Source of the DNA: Paenibacillus sp. 598K
Lineage (GTDB): Bacteria; Bacillota; Bacilli; Paenibacillales; Paenibacillaceae
Direction: 5' to 3'
Length of the DNA: 64,000 nt
Assembly: GCF_003851045.1 (NCBI RefSeq)
Contig: NZ_BFBX01000037.1
Location: 19,667 to 83,666, forward strand
Part shown: piece after piece, positions 8,134 through 18,113 of the stretch
How positions within the stretch are numbered: the first letter of the stretch is position 1
Layout: the number at the start of each line of letters is the position of its first letter
Notes under the pieces: generated by a model
What the model was told of the DNA's origin: nothing
Seen by the model: only the letters and a program-made list of their open reading frames with translations
Database searches by the model: none
Position numbers and translations under genes: made by a program

Positions 8134-9985
8134 AATCCCGAAGCGCCTCCTTCGACCGGGCCGCAACGGTTACCGGGACTTCGGTTCCGCGACCCTTTTC
8201 GCTCATGATGTGTATCCCGCACTCGTCTCCAAAGATCAGTTTAATCCTCGCTTCAACGTTAAGCAGACCGATGCTTCCTGTACCGTAAACTCGCGGTTGC
8301 CGGAGCTGTTCCGCAATGGAGGCCAGCTTGTCTTCGTCGATGCCTTCTCCGTTGTCCGTCACGGAAATGACGATGGAGTCGCCGATCTGGCGACCGCGTA
8401 CGGTAATGAGATTCCGCGATTTGCCCAGATCAATTCCGTGCGCGATCGAATTTTCGATAATCGGCTGCAACATGTGTCGGAATACGCCGAAATCGAGAAT
8501 TTCTTCTTCCACGTCGAATTCGATTTCGAGCCGGCCTTGGAAGCGGATGTAGTACAGCTCTAGCAAGGACTGGCAGTAGTTCATCTCCTCGCGCACCGTG
8601 ACGATCATCTCTTCTTTAATGCTGCTGCGAAACAGCTTGGCCAAAATCTTGATCATCTGACCGACTTCCGCGTCTCCCGATTTTAGCGCCTTCATCCGGA
8701 TTGCTTCCAAAGTGTTATATAGAAAATGCGGATTGATCTGCGATTGCAGGGCGTATAGCTCGGCGGTTTTCTGTTTTAGCTCCGAATCCTTCCGACGCAG
8801 CTCCAGCACGAACTCCCGCTTGATATACTCGTCCAATTGCTCGCTCATCTGATTCAGATTTCTAGAGATGATGCCTACTTCGTCATAGTGTTCATTGACC
8901 GGTATGGCGGTCAGATTGCCTTTGCGAATTTCTTTGATACGAGATAGCACGTCTTTCAATCGCTTGGAGAAATGCCTCGTGCTCAGAACCGCCAGTACGA
9001 TCGTAACCAGGAGACAGATCGAAGCGGCGATCAGCATCATTCGGGTAATGTTGCGGATGCCTTGATTGAGCTCGCCAAGCGGAATGATCCCTACGGTGAC
9101 GAAGCGAAATTCGTCGTCTTTGGCCACGTTGACGATCGCTTCCCGTCCCTCGATGATCCGTCTGTCCGACGATTCCTGCACGAGATCCCAATAAGGGAAA
9201 GACTGATTGTAATATTTGCCCGAAGAATCGTAGACGACCTCGCCCTCCGTCGTCAGTACAAGCTGCGTTCCGATCAAATACTTGCGGTAAGGCTCGTAGG
9301 CGCGACGGAACGATTCCGTATCGTAGATAAGCAGCATGTATCCCGAATAGTCCGAAGGATCGTCAGGGAATCGAATATAGTCGTAGACGGCATAGACGGT
9401 GAGCGGATCGCTTCCACGGGAGCCGTTGAATGCGGGAAGAACGTACGTTTTTCTGGCATTAATATCGGCCGTGGTTCTTTCCGTCAAAGCTTGGCGAACG
9501 TGATCGACATAGTCGCTCAGCTTCATACCCGCGGAGTATCGCGTTGCGCTCATCTCATAGTCGAAGCTCCGATTCATCATGACCATATCCAGTATATTGG
9601 CATCGCTGGAGAGGACGGTATCCATCATATAACGATTGACGTAGGCGGCCTTCTCGCGCATATCGGCCGTCATCTGATCCGGATGCGCTTGAGGGCTCTC
9701 GTCGGCAAAGGCATCGTAGACCGAGTCCTTCTTGTCCGAACCGTTAAGGACGTATAGATTCGTCATCCGATTTTTCAGATTGCGGTTCTGCTTGTGGAAG
9801 TGATCTCCGACCAGTTGAAGCACCTGATTGTTGTAGGTGATCGCTTGCTCCTTCAGCAGCCCGGTAATATTGGTGACGATAATGAAGATGAGAATGCTTA
9901 CGGTAAGGACGATAATAACGGAATACAGGAGTAGAAGCTTGTTAAAAAAGCGATTTCGAATGTAATTGTTAAAGAAGGACCGCAT
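8108..9985 (-). CDS. YesM-like membrane sensor histidine kinase
   Basis: This 625-residue kinase has transmembrane helices near residues 18-38 and 310-332 enclosing an extracellular dCache-type sensor. A HAMP linker, a His_kinase domain with phosphoacceptor H420 in SQINPHFLYNTLEAIRMKAL, and a GHKL ATPase domain (SVTDNGEGID) follow. It is the 5' gene of the pair with the AraC-type regulator. It is divergent across 183 bp from the solute-binding/permease operon and probably senses the sugar that the operon handles. Confidence 0.9.
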   Translation of the reverse strand: MRSFFNNYIRNRFFNKLLLLYSVIIVLTVSILIFIIVTNITGLLKEQAITYNNQVLQLVGDHFHKQNRNLKNRMTNLYVLNGSDKKDSVYDAFADESPQAHPDQMTADMREKAAYVNRYMMDTVLSSDANILDMVMMNRSFDYEMSATRYSAGMKLSDYVDHVRQALTERTTADINARKTYVLPAFNGSRGSDPLTVYAVYDYIRFPDDPSDYSGYMLLIYDTESFRRAYEPYRKYLIGTQLVLTTEGEVVYDSSGKYYNQSFPYWDLVQESSDRRIIEGREAIVNVAKDDEFRFVTVGIIPLGELNQGIRNITRMMLIAASICLLVTIVLAVLSTRHFSKRLKDVLSRIKEIRKGNLTAIPVNEHYDEVGIISRNLNQMSEQLDEYIKREFVLELRRKDSELKQKTAELYALQSQINPHFLYNTLEAIRMKALKSGDAEVGQMIKILAKLFRSSIKEEMIVTVREEMNYCQSLLELYYIRFQGRLEIEFDVEEEILDFGVFRHMLQPIIENSIAHGIDLGKSRNLITVRGRQIGDSIVISVTDNGEGIDEDKLASIAEQLRQPRVYGTGSIGLLNVEARIKLIFGDECGIHIMSEKGRGTEVPVTVAARSKEALRDYVQGFNRG

Positions 9986-10168
9986 CGTGAACCCGCCCTT
10001 CGTGTCTGTCGTGATGTGGCTTCTAGCAGTAGGAATTTGACGAAGAGATGCCGATTCCTGCCGCGGATTCGGCTTATCTATAGTTTTTATTACAGATTTG
10101 CAATCTTTACAATTGAGAACGTATTCGGGCGTGCCCTATGATGTGAACTATAGAAAGGAGCGCCTTGG

Positions 10169-11065
10169 ATGAACAAGACACAGAGAGCCGGCATGCTGCT
10201 GCTCATACTTCCCTTCGTCGCACTCGTAGTCGTTTTTAATTATTTGCCGCTGTTCGGCTGGTCGTATGCCTTCGTCGATTACAGCCCGGGAGTTCCGCTG
10301 ATGGAGCAGCATTTCGTCGGCTTTAAGTACTTCCGGATTATTTTCGAGGGAGGCAACGATTTCGCGATCGTCATGCGCAACACGCTCGTCATGAGCTTGC
10401 TGGGCCTTCTGACATCGCCGCTTCCGATGATTTTTGCAATTGCGTTGGCGGAGGTTCGTGGAAAGTGGCTATCCAAATGGATCCAGACGGTGACGGCGAT
10501 TCCCCATTTTATTTCCTGGGTGCTGGTGTACTCGATTTTCTTTACGTTCTTCTCGCTGGAGGACGGGGTCGTCAATAAGCTGCTGATGGACATGGGGCTG
10601 ATCGAGACCGGGACGAATATTCTCGGCAGCGACGGCTACGCCTGGTTTTTCCAACTGATGGTGGCAACCTGGAAAGGAACGGGATGGGGAGCGATCATTT
10701 ATTTGGCCGCCATCGCGGGCATCGACCAGGAGCTGTATCAGGCCGCCGATATCGACGGAGCGGGACGGTTTCAGAAAATCTGGTTCATTACCGTTCCCGG
10801 CCTGATGCCTACTTATTTCGTCTTGCTGCTGCTGGCCATCTCGGGCATACTGAGCAACGGCTTCGAGCAGTACTACGTCTTCCAGAATCCGCTGAACATC
10901 GACAAGCTGGAAGTGCTAGACACCTATATTTACACGCTTGGAATCGCTCGGGCCGAGTATGCGTTCTCGACCGCGATCGGCGTCTTCAAGTCCATCGTGA
11001 GCATCGTCCTGCTGCTGTCTGCCAACTGGCTGTCCCAAGCGATTCGGAAGCAAAGCATCATATGA
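10169..11065 (+). CDS. ABC sugar transporter permease, LplB/UgpA type
   Basis: This 298-residue inner-membrane permease has about six transmembrane helices. The EAA loop is ELYQAADIDGAGRFQKIWFITVPG, characteristic of carbohydrate-uptake permeases. AAAGGAG precedes the ATG. A second permease and a binding protein follow in the same operon. No ATPase gene is present, so as in other Bacillota sugar systems a shared MsmX-like ATPase encoded elsewhere is expected. A possible promoter (TTGAGA, 18 bp, TATGAT) lies at 10113-10142. Confidence 0.9.
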   Translation: MNKTQRAGMLLLILPFVALVVVFNYLPLFGWSYAFVDYSPGVPLMEQHFVGFKYFRIIFEGGNDFAIVMRNTLVMSLLGLLTSPLPMIFAIALAEVRGKWLSKWIQTVTAIPHFISWVLVYSIFFTFFSLEDGVVNKLLMDMGLIETGTNILGSDGYAWFFQLMVATWKGTGWGAIIYLAAIAGIDQELYQAADIDGAGRFQKIWFITVPGLMPTYFVLLLLAISGILSNGFEQYYVFQNPLNIDKLEVLDTYIYTLGIARAEYAFSTAIGVFKSIVSIVLLLSANWLSQAIRKQSII

Positions 11066-11096
11066 GGGAGTCCCAGCGAAAGGAGAATACCGCCCT

Positions 11097-11990
11097 ATGA
11101 ACAAGAGCTGGAGAGAATATTTATTCCAATTCGCCAACTCGGGCACGCTTCTGATCTTTGCGTTCCTGTGCGTCTACCCGTTTTATTTTATCATCATCAA
11201 TTCGTTGAGCCATCCAGCGGAAATCGCCAAGGGCATCTATTTCTTTCCAAGGGAGATTACGTTGTCCTCCTATGAACAATTGATGCAAATTCCGACGATC
11301 TTCCAGAGCATCTTCATTTCCGTAGCCCGGACGGTCATCGGAACGATCATCACTGTGTTTTGCAGTGCCTTCGTCGGTTACATGGTGACCAAGAAAGAGC
11401 TGCCGTTGCGCAGCTTCATCTATCGACTAATTATTATTACGATGTTTTTTAGCCCGGGGTTGATTCCCTGGTACATGCTGATGAAGACGCTGTATTTAAA
11501 AAACAATTTTTTGTTGTACGTCCTGCCCGGAGCGGTATCGGCTTTCTTCATCATTCTGGTGAAAACGTACATCGAATCTCTTCCAGCTACACTAGAGGAA
11601 TCCGCGCAGATTGACGGGGCCGGCATTCTGACGATTTTCTTCAAAATCATCTTCCCGCTGTCGATGCCGATTATCGCCTGTATCGCCGTCTTCACCGCTG
11701 TCGGGCAATGGAACTCCTGGGCGGACAATTTCTACCTTGTGACGGACAGCAATTTGAACACGCTGCAATATTTGCTGTATACAAATCTCAAATCGAATAT
11801 GGCGGACATCATGCGGACAAGCGCCTCCGGGACGACGCTGGGCGCCGATCTGGCGAGCACGGGCCGGGTGACGCCGATGTCGATCCGGTACGCGATCACG
11901 GTCATTACGGTCATTCCCGTCATGCTGATCTATCCGTTCATGCAGAAGTATTTTGTCAAAGGTATTATGCTGGGCGCAATCAAAGGCTAA
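11097..11990 (+). CDS. ABC sugar transporter permease, YtcP/MalG type
   Basis: The 297-residue partner permease has six predicted transmembrane segments and the EAA loop TLEESAQIDGAGILTIFFKI. It ends in the typical YPFMQKYFVKGIMLGAIKG. The gene lies 31 bp after the first permease with GAAAGGAG before the ATG, so the two are co-expressed and should form the heterodimeric membrane channel. The substrate is unknown; the neighbouring glycosidase suggests an oligosaccharide. Confidence 0.9.
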   Translation: MNKSWREYLFQFANSGTLLIFAFLCVYPFYFIIINSLSHPAEIAKGIYFFPREITLSSYEQLMQIPTIFQSIFISVARTVIGTIITVFCSAFVGYMVTKKELPLRSFIYRLIIITMFFSPGLIPWYMLMKTLYLKNNFLLYVLPGAVSAFFIILVKTYIESLPATLEESAQIDGAGILTIFFKIIFPLSMPIIACIAVFTAVGQWNSWADNFYLVTDSNLNTLQYLLYTNLKSNMADIMRTSASGTTLGADLASTGRVTPMSIRYAITVITVIPVMLIYPFMQKYFVKGIMLGAIKG

Positions 11991-12051
11991 GTTGAACATC
12001 TCCGGCTCTTCGCTGGAGTTGTCATATAAACAGAATGAGAGGGGTATTGGA

Positions 12052-13809
12052 ATGAGGACAAAGGTGACAAAGGGAGCTGCAGCGGCGCTTGCGCTGATGC
12101 TCTTGTTCGGCTGCTCGAACAGCAACGGCAATAGCGGCGGCAGCTCCGGCTCCGGCGAGTCCGGGGCGGGAGGAGAGAAGCGGCAGGAGGTCTTCAAAAT
12201 CAAGGTGGCCGCCAGTATCGCGGCTGCGGAGCCGAATGGGGTCATGCAAAATCCGGTCGCGAAAACGATCGAGAAAGAGCTTGGCATTCAGATGGACATG
12301 ACGGCGGTCGGAGCCGATTTTGGAGAAAAGCTCAACGCGATGATCGCGAGCAACGATCTTCCGGACCTATTCTGGGTTCCGGATCCGGACAAGCAAATTC
12401 CAATGATGGTCAAGGCCAACCAACTGTACGAGTTGGACGATCTGCTGGCTCAGTACGGCGATAATATCACCTCCGATCCGAGCGGCAAGGCGATGATCGA
12501 GCTGAATAAGAAGACGTTAAGCCCGGACGGCAAGCTGTACACGATCGGCATGCTGAGAGGGGCGACGACCGGAGGCAATCAGCCGCTCGGCGCGAACTTC
12601 ATCCGCTGGGACCTCTACAAGCAGCTCGGCTATCCTAAGCTGGAAAACTTCGATACGGACCTGCTCGATGTGTTGAGCGAGATGCAGAAGCTGGAGCCGA
12701 AAAACAAAGACGGGCAGAAGGTGTATGCGATCGGCGGCTGGTTCGCGGACGGTATGGGCTGGGGTGACTGGCCGATCACCTACACGCTGTCGTTTACGGA
12801 AGGCAAAGGCTATCTGACGAGCGATCGGACGGTCTATTACGATCTGGCCACGAACGAGATTTCTCCGCACAACGACCTGAAGGACAAGAACGGTATGTTC
12901 TGGCGTTCGCTAAAGTTCTATAACAAAGCGAATCAGATGGGCATTCTCGATCCGGAGTCGTTCACGCAGAAGTCCGACAAGTACGAGGAAAAAGTAAAGT
13001 CGGGCCGTTATCTATACAACGTGCCGGGCTGGCTTGTTACCGATATCAACAGCCACTTCGAGAAGGCGGGAACGCCGGAGAAAGGCATGGTGGCGCTGCC
13101 GCCGATGAATACCGACGCGTTCATGTTGATCAATAACTTGGCTTCGGGAGGACGGACATTCGCAATTTCGAAGAACGCGAAGAACCCGGAGAAGGCGATG
13201 GAACTGCTCAACTGGCTATCTTCCTACGAGAACGCCCGTACCGTCTGGAACGGGCCAGAGGGAGAGAACTGGAACATGGAGGACGGCAAGCCCGTTCCGA
13301 CCGATGACTACTTGCAGCAAAGCTCCAGCGATCTGGCCTTCAACAAGCGGACGGGCGCGCTAATGTATCACCACTTCGTCGGCTTCGGCAGCGGGACGGT
13401 CGATCCGAAGACCGGTGTGCCGGTTAACCTGTTCGAGTGGTCGGACAAGGCGGTCAGCCGCCAGCTGAAGCCGGTTCACCAAGATATGCTGGAGCACTAC
13501 AAGGCCGACAGTCTGTTCGATCTCTATTCGTCCAAAGTCAAAGTGTATCAGGAGAATGCGCTGTACCGTCTCGGAGAGCTGCCTGAGCATTTGAAAACGC
13601 AAGGAACGAATCTTCAGAACTATACGTTCAAAAATATTTTCAATCTCATTCTGGCGAAGGACGACACAGAGTTCGACAAGCTGCAAAACGATTTCATCGC
13701 CGGGCTGGACGACTTCAAGGTCGACGATATTTTCGCTTACTGGCACGGCAAGGCGGTCGAGCAGCAGCAAGAGCTTGCGCCGATCTTCGAGCTTCTGAAA
13801 CAACAATAA
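12052..13809 (+). CDS. extracellular solute-binding lipoprotein, LplA-like
   Basis: The 585-residue protein begins with a lipoprotein signal peptide (ALALMLLFGC, lipidated Cys) followed by a Ser/Gly-rich linker, then a large family-1 solute-binding fold (ELGIQMDMTAVGADFGEKLN, NDLPDLFWVPD). Proteins of this size deliver oligosaccharides to LplB/YtcP permeases. The ATG at 12052 is chosen because it starts the signal peptide; in-frame codons upstream would overlap the permease end. It is the third gene of the operon, before the secreted glycosidase. Confidence 0.88.
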   Translation: MRTKVTKGAAAALALMLLFGCSNSNGNSGGSSGSGESGAGGEKRQEVFKIKVAASIAAAEPNGVMQNPVAKTIEKELGIQMDMTAVGADFGEKLNAMIASNDLPDLFWVPDPDKQIPMMVKANQLYELDDLLAQYGDNITSDPSGKAMIELNKKTLSPDGKLYTIGMLRGATTGGNQPLGANFIRWDLYKQLGYPKLENFDTDLLDVLSEMQKLEPKNKDGQKVYAIGGWFADGMGWGDWPITYTLSFTEGKGYLTSDRTVYYDLATNEISPHNDLKDKNGMFWRSLKFYNKANQMGILDPESFTQKSDKYEEKVKSGRYLYNVPGWLVTDINSHFEKAGTPEKGMVALPPMNTDAFMLINNLASGGRTFAISKNAKNPEKAMELLNWLSSYENARTVWNGPEGENWNMEDGKPVPTDDYLQQSSSDLAFNKRTGALMYHHFVGFGSGTVDPKTGVPVNLFEWSDKAVSRQLKPVHQDMLEHYKADSLFDLYSSKVKVYQENALYRLGELPEHLKTQGTNLQNYTFKNIFNLILAKDDTEFDKLQNDFIAGLDDFKVDDIFAYWHGKAVEQQQELAPIFELLKQQ

Positions 13810-13840
13810 TCAGACCTAGTACGAAAAGGGGATGTGTGGG

Positions 13841-16800
13841 ATGAGAAAAAGGATGGCGTCATTGGGTTGTTCGCTCGCTTTATCCGGTTCGTTACTGCTG
13901 ATTCCGGCCGAGCCGAGCTTTGCGGCCTCCGGTCCGTCGTTGTCGTTTGATCTGTCCGCGCAAGGTCGTACGATTCATAACGCTTTTTCCGATATCAACG
14001 CTTGGGACTACGAGATCGATTGGACGACGAAAGCGGTGGGGAAGCCGGCGAATACATTCGCGACCCACTACCCGTTCGTCAAGAACGTTCAATTCATGAC
14101 GGCAACCGGAGGCTGCTATGTCGGATACCCCGGCTGCAGCGCCAATCGGGACTTGTTCGCCGATCCTTCCGACCGCACGACGTTGACGGATTACGATTTT
14201 TCCCGGCTGATCGGCGCGCTTCATCACGTCGTGGATCAGGGGCTGAAGCCGCACATCAAAACCGGCAACATTCCGATGAAGCTGTCCGACGCACCGGAGG
14301 TCGGCGTGATGGAAGCGAATCTCAAGCCTCCTAGCGACTACAATCAGTACTACGCCTACATCAAGGCGCTGGCCGATGCGCTTGTCGCGGAGTTCGGGCT
14401 GGCGGAAGTGAAGACCTGGACCTGGGGCGTCTTTACCGAATACGAGAATCCAGAATGGTTTGACGATGGCGTGAGTCCTGCCTCCACCCAGACGGCCTTT
14501 TTCAAAATTTATGATTATACGGTCGCGGCGCTGGAGGCTGCGATCGGCGCGTCCAACTTAACGGTCGGAGCTCATAGTATGACCGTAACCGAAGGGTTGT
14601 GGGACGAGTTGGCCTTCATCGATCATGTCGCGGGAGTTGGTCCTAACGGCACGAACTATAAGACGGGGCTGCCTGGAACGCAGATCGATTTTCTGACCGT
14701 ATCGTTCTACGATTTGAAGCCGGGGGTCCGGATGCCGGGTGGCAAAAGCCTCGTGGATACAATCGAGACGCTTCGCAAGCGCGCCGTCGCGAACGGGCTC
14801 GAGAACTTGAAGTATGGTATCGACGAAGGACGGATTAACTCCGGCTCCGATTCCAAGGCGCTGTATTCGCGGATCGTTGCCCACAGCTTCCAGGGCTCTT
14901 CCGACGCCAAGCAGTTCAAAACGATGCTCGACTGGAGCATCGACTGGTTTTCTGCTTGGGGGCTGAGCACGGAAGCGATCTGGGGCGGCGTGCCGGCAGT
15001 CTCGACGCATATTGCCAATCTCGGCTACCGCATGGTCGGCGACAAGCGACTGGAGGGCAGCTTCTCGGGCGCACCCGCTGACCCGAGCAATGAAGTGAAC
15101 GGCGTAGCGGGCTATAACGCCGCGAGCGATACGGTTCATCTCATGATCTACAATCACAATAACGACATGAGTCGCACGACTGCGGAGACACCCGCCGTTA
15201 CGCTTCGCAATATCGCTCCTGTCGCAGGCAATGCTGTTACGGTGAAGAAGTGGATCGTGGACGATTCGCACGGCAACTTCTGGCCGACCTGGTGGAACGA
15301 CAAAGCGAACCGGGGAATTCCGGATACGGCGTATTCCTGGTCCAAGTATACGATGGAAGTGCCGAAAAGCCTGAAAAATACGGCCGACCAAAATTACTGG
15401 TACTCGCGGGAAGCCGATTACAAAGGGCTGGCAACTCTGACGCCAGTCACGACAACGGTGCCGGTCGTCGGCAATCAATTGACGTTGACGCCCGAGCTTG
15501 ATCATCACGCCGTCGTCTTCTATGAGATTACGAACGCCCGCAGCGTGGGGACGACGGTTGTCGACGAACTGGACGACTGGAGCAAGGCTCAGTCTCACAC
15601 TTCCGGGCTAGTACTCGACAAGTCGAACGCTTCTGCTCTTGGGGACCGCACCCGGGCGACGCGGGCGAATAACGGAACTACACCGCAAGCTATTATTTAT
15701 CGCCTGGACGGAGCGACTCGGTTTAAGCTGAACGGATTGTTCGCGACTGACGAGGAGCCGGTGATCCGCAACTTCAAGTTTTATACTTCCACGGACGGGG
15801 CCAATTGGACGCAGCATGACGGATGGGGCTACGCGGATTCTCCGATCAACGAAGGGTATTGGACCAAGCGGGTGTATACGCTCACGAAGCTTGCTGACCC
15901 TACGAACTATGTGAAGGTCGAGTTCCCGACCGGGGGAGCGGTCGCATACAGCCCGCAAATCGGGCAGGTGCAAATTTCCGACGTTCCGTGGAATTCGGCT
16001 CCGATAATCGACGAGATGAACGATTGGACAAAGACGAGTGCGCACAGCTCTGGCTTGGTCTTCGACACGGCGCACGGAGCCGCATTGGGCGATTCCAGCC
16101 GGGCGATGCGCACCTCGACGGGTTCGACTCCGGAGTATGTGATCTATCGCAGCGAAGCAACGGACATTCAGCTGACGGCGTTGTACGCGACCGATAACGA
16201 ACCGGGCATTCGCAACTTTAAGTTTTACGCCGCTAAGGACGGCGTGATGTGGGAGGAGCAGCAAGGCTGGCATTACGCGGATTTGCCGATCAACGAGGGG
16301 GCTTGGACGAAGCGCGTCTATACGCTGGGCAAACTTCCGACTGGAACCCGATTCGTGAAGGTCGAGTTTCCGACGGGAGGAACACTCGTCTACAGTCCGC
16401 AGCTTAGCCAGGTGAAGCTGAATACGGCTTCCATGGCCAACCTCGCGAAGGACGCCGCAGCTTCGGCGTCTAACACTGATACGGCTAACGGCTATGCCGC
16501 AGAAAAGGTCAACGACGGAGCCGCCACGACGGATTGGAGCGGCTGGGCAACCGATGGAACCGCGTTGCCGCAGTGGGTGCAATTGGACTTCGGAGCGGCT
16601 AAAACCTTCGGCCGGGTTGAGCTTTACACGACGTCGGGCTACGCGATTAAGGACTATCAGATTCAATATTGGAACGGCTCGGCGTGGGTCGATTGCTTGC
16701 CCGCGATTACGGACAATACGTTCGACCATCGGACGCATACGTTCTCGGCGGTAACCGGCTCAAAGCTGCGAGTGCTCGGCACGAGCGGACCGACGAACCA

Positions 16801-16846
16801 GCCGGACTACCTCCGGGTGAACGAGATCGAGGTGTACGCGGAGTAA
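13841..16846 (+). CDS. secreted GH39-like glycosidase with duplicated domain and discoidin module
   Basis: The 1001-residue protein has a signal peptide (cut near ASG, residue 29) and a TIM-barrel-like catalytic region to about residue 560. Candidate acid/base residues are E200/E202 in GVFTEYENPEWF, and a candidate nucleophile is E329 in YGIDEGRI. Two roughly 140-residue repeats follow (nt 15556-15978 and 16002-16425; more than half of residues identical, both containing EFPTGG and PINEG). The C-terminal F5/8-type C (CBM32-like) module spans nt 16434-16843. It probably attacks a polysaccharide whose products enter through the adjacent transporter. The GH39 assignment is by motif, so a related clan A family is possible. 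The ATG at 13841 has AAAGGGG at suitable spacing. Confidence 0.65.
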   Translation: MRKRMASLGCSLALSGSLLLIPAEPSFAASGPSLSFDLSAQGRTIHNAFSDINAWDYEIDWTTKAVGKPANTFATHYPFVKNVQFMTATGGCYVGYPGCSANRDLFADPSDRTTLTDYDFSRLIGALHHVVDQGLKPHIKTGNIPMKLSDAPEVGVMEANLKPPSDYNQYYAYIKALADALVAEFGLAEVKTWTWGVFTEYENPEWFDDGVSPASTQTAFFKIYDYTVAALEAAIGASNLTVGAHSMTVTEGLWDELAFIDHVAGVGPNGTNYKTGLPGTQIDFLTVSFYDLKPGVRMPGGKSLVDTIETLRKRAVANGLENLKYGIDEGRINSGSDSKALYSRIVAHSFQGSSDAKQFKTMLDWSIDWFSAWGLSTEAIWGGVPAVSTHIANLGYRMVGDKRLEGSFSGAPADPSNEVNGVAGYNAASDTVHLMIYNHNNDMSRTTAETPAVTLRNIAPVAGNAVTVKKWIVDDSHGNFWPTWWNDKANRGIPDTAYSWSKYTMEVPKSLKNTADQNYWYSREADYKGLATLTPVTTTVPVVGNQLTLTPELDHHAVVFYEITNARSVGTTVVDELDDWSKAQSHTSGLVLDKSNASALGDRTRATRANNGTTPQAIIYRLDGATRFKLNGLFATDEEPVIRNFKFYTSTDGANWTQHDGWGYADSPINEGYWTKRVYTLTKLADPTNYVKVEFPTGGAVAYSPQIGQVQISDVPWNSAPIIDEMNDWTKTSAHSSGLVFDTAHGAALGDSSRAMRTSTGSTPEYVIYRSEATDIQLTALYATDNEPGIRNFKFYAAKDGVMWEEQQGWHYADLPINEGAWTKRVYTLGKLPTGTRFVKVEFPTGGTLVYSPQLSQVKLNTASMANLAKDAAASASNTDTANGYAAEKVNDGAATTDWSGWATDGTALPQWVQLDFGAAKTFGRVELYTTSGYAIKDYQIQYWNGSAWVDCLPAITDNTFDHRTHTFSAVTGSKLRVLGTSGPTNQPDYLRVNEIEVYAE

Positions 16847-16916
16847 GCGCGGCATAGAGCGGGGGGCAATTCGGATTAATCCGATTGGCTCTGTAACATC
16901 ACCGAGTCATTTGTGG

Positions 16917-16964
16917 AGGCGGATGTATCTTCTTATGCGGAAGATGCATGCGCCTTCTTTTTTT
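16917..16964 (+). terminator. intrinsic terminator after the GH39-like gene
   Basis: A 14-bp imperfect stem (left arm from GGCGGATG at 16918, right arm AAGATGCATGCGCC at 16941-16954) is followed by a T-rich tract to 16964. It ends the 10.2-16.8 kb operon. The remainder of the 322-bp gap up to the next gene holds a short direct repeat and no recognisable gene. Confidence 0.8.
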
Positions 16965-17089
16965 AAATTCATATCAAAAGACATTCTTCCGTTCCATATA
17001 AATTCCCCTCCTCAACATGATTTCCATTTATAGTTATCCATGTTAACATAGGCAGAGGCCTTCAGAAGGTCTGGCTAATATGCTTCTAC

Positions 17090-17144
17090 AAGGATGATAA
17101 ATTAGTCAAACATCAAGCAATACCTATTGATAAGGATGATAAAT
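17090..17144 (+). repeat. 13-bp direct repeat upstream of the nucleotidyltransferase gene
   Basis: AAGGATGATAAAT occurs at 17090-17102 and again at 17132-17144, 42 bp apart start to start (four helical turns). The repeats lie just upstream of the ribosome site of the nucleotidyltransferase gene and could be paired protein-binding sites. Confidence 0.5.
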
Positions 17145-17168
17145 GATTAGCGTTTAGGGGGAGTAGAT

Positions 17169-17939
17169 ATGATATTAAATAAAGTAATAAATCCAATCGC
17201 AATACAAAGTGAATATAAGGATTTTGTTGATAAGTTTATCAATAGCCTACTTGCCGAATTTAAAGGTAAGATCCATAGCATATATATGTGCGGCTCGATC
17301 CCGAAAGGAACGGCCAAACCTTTTCAGTCCGATGCCGATTTTACTATTTTGTGTGAGAATCCTAGCGATATTGATTATGAAAGCTTGCCCACTATTAAAG
17401 AGCGGCTTTTGGAACAATACCCAATCCTAACTAAGATTGATACGACCATTTGCTCGATTGACGATGTGTTAAGCAAACCGAATGAGTGGGGTTTTTGGGT
17501 GAAGATCATTTGTGTTTGTGTCTACGGCGATGACGTTGGCGAAAAAGTACCACCCATCATGATTTCTCCAGCGTTCATTTTAGACTTGAATACAGAGACC
17601 AAGGAGGAAGTAGATCGGATACATCGTTTGCTTGCTCATGCTAGTGATAACGAAATGAAAACCAGATATATGAAAGGTTACTCGAAGCGGTTGCTTCGTG
17701 CCTTATATTCGTTGGTTTTAGAGGATACAGGGGTATGGCAAGATGATATTCATACGATGAAGAATGCCATAGTAACCTATTGTGAGATTGACTCCGCTTT
17801 AGTTGAATATCTGTATGCATGTTACTTGGATAGTCATATACGTGTTGAAGAGTTCCTAGCAATTGCAGATGAAGTATATCGCTATTTTGAGAAGGAACTA
17901 CATGCAATGGCTGCGAGACGGTCAAGTAAAGACCTTTGA
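17169..17939 (+). CDS. nucleotidyltransferase (polymerase-beta fold), AadA-like
   Basis: The 256-residue protein carries the nucleotidyltransferase signature G42-S43 followed by S54-D55-A56-D57, the metal-binding carboxylates of the DNA-polymerase-beta superfamily. The helical C-terminal half is typical of antibiotic adenylyltransferases and related enzymes. The target is unknown; aminoglycoside modification is one possibility. The gene is clearly more A+T-rich than its neighbours and stands alone behind a terminator, which suggests recent acquisition. AGGGGGAG provides the ribosome site. Confidence 0.7.
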   Translation: MILNKVINPIAIQSEYKDFVDKFINSLLAEFKGKIHSIYMCGSIPKGTAKPFQSDADFTILCENPSDIDYESLPTIKERLLEQYPILTKIDTTICSIDDVLSKPNEWGFWVKIICVCVYGDDVGEKVPPIMISPAFILDLNTETKEEVDRIHRLLAHASDNEMKTRYMKGYSKRLLRALYSLVLEDTGVWQDDIHTMKNAIVTYCEIDSALVEYLYACYLDSHIRVEEFLAIADEVYRYFEKELHAMAARRSSKDL

Positions 17940-18080
17940 AAGTCGAATCTGGTAACGGTCGTGCTGCAGCTTGACCTGAAGCCCCAGGCGGCCCCGGTAT
18001 ACGGGCGATGGGGCGAGAGGCGCAGAGAATCTGCAAGCGCCCATGCTAAAGTTTTCTTTACATTCCATATAGGCGCTAAT

Positions 18081-18113
18081 CTATGATGTTAAGATGAAGG
18101 AAAAACATCATAG
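18081..18113 (+). promoter_or_regulatory. perfect inverted repeat abutting the SLH gene ribosome site
   Basis: CTATGATGTT (18081-18090) and AACATCATAG (18104-18113) are exact reverse complements separated by 13 bp. The right arm ends inside the ribosome site AGGGAG (18112-18117), and the left arm overlaps a possible -10 (TATGAT). It could be a repressor operator or a 5' mRNA hairpin affecting translation. Confidence 0.5.

Noticed and set aside
14558..16738. Long minus-strand open frames (346 and 376 codons) opposite the GH39-like gene
   Set aside because: They are Arg/Pro/His-rich shadows of a G+C-rich coding strand that itself has signal peptide, repeats and discoidin motifs.
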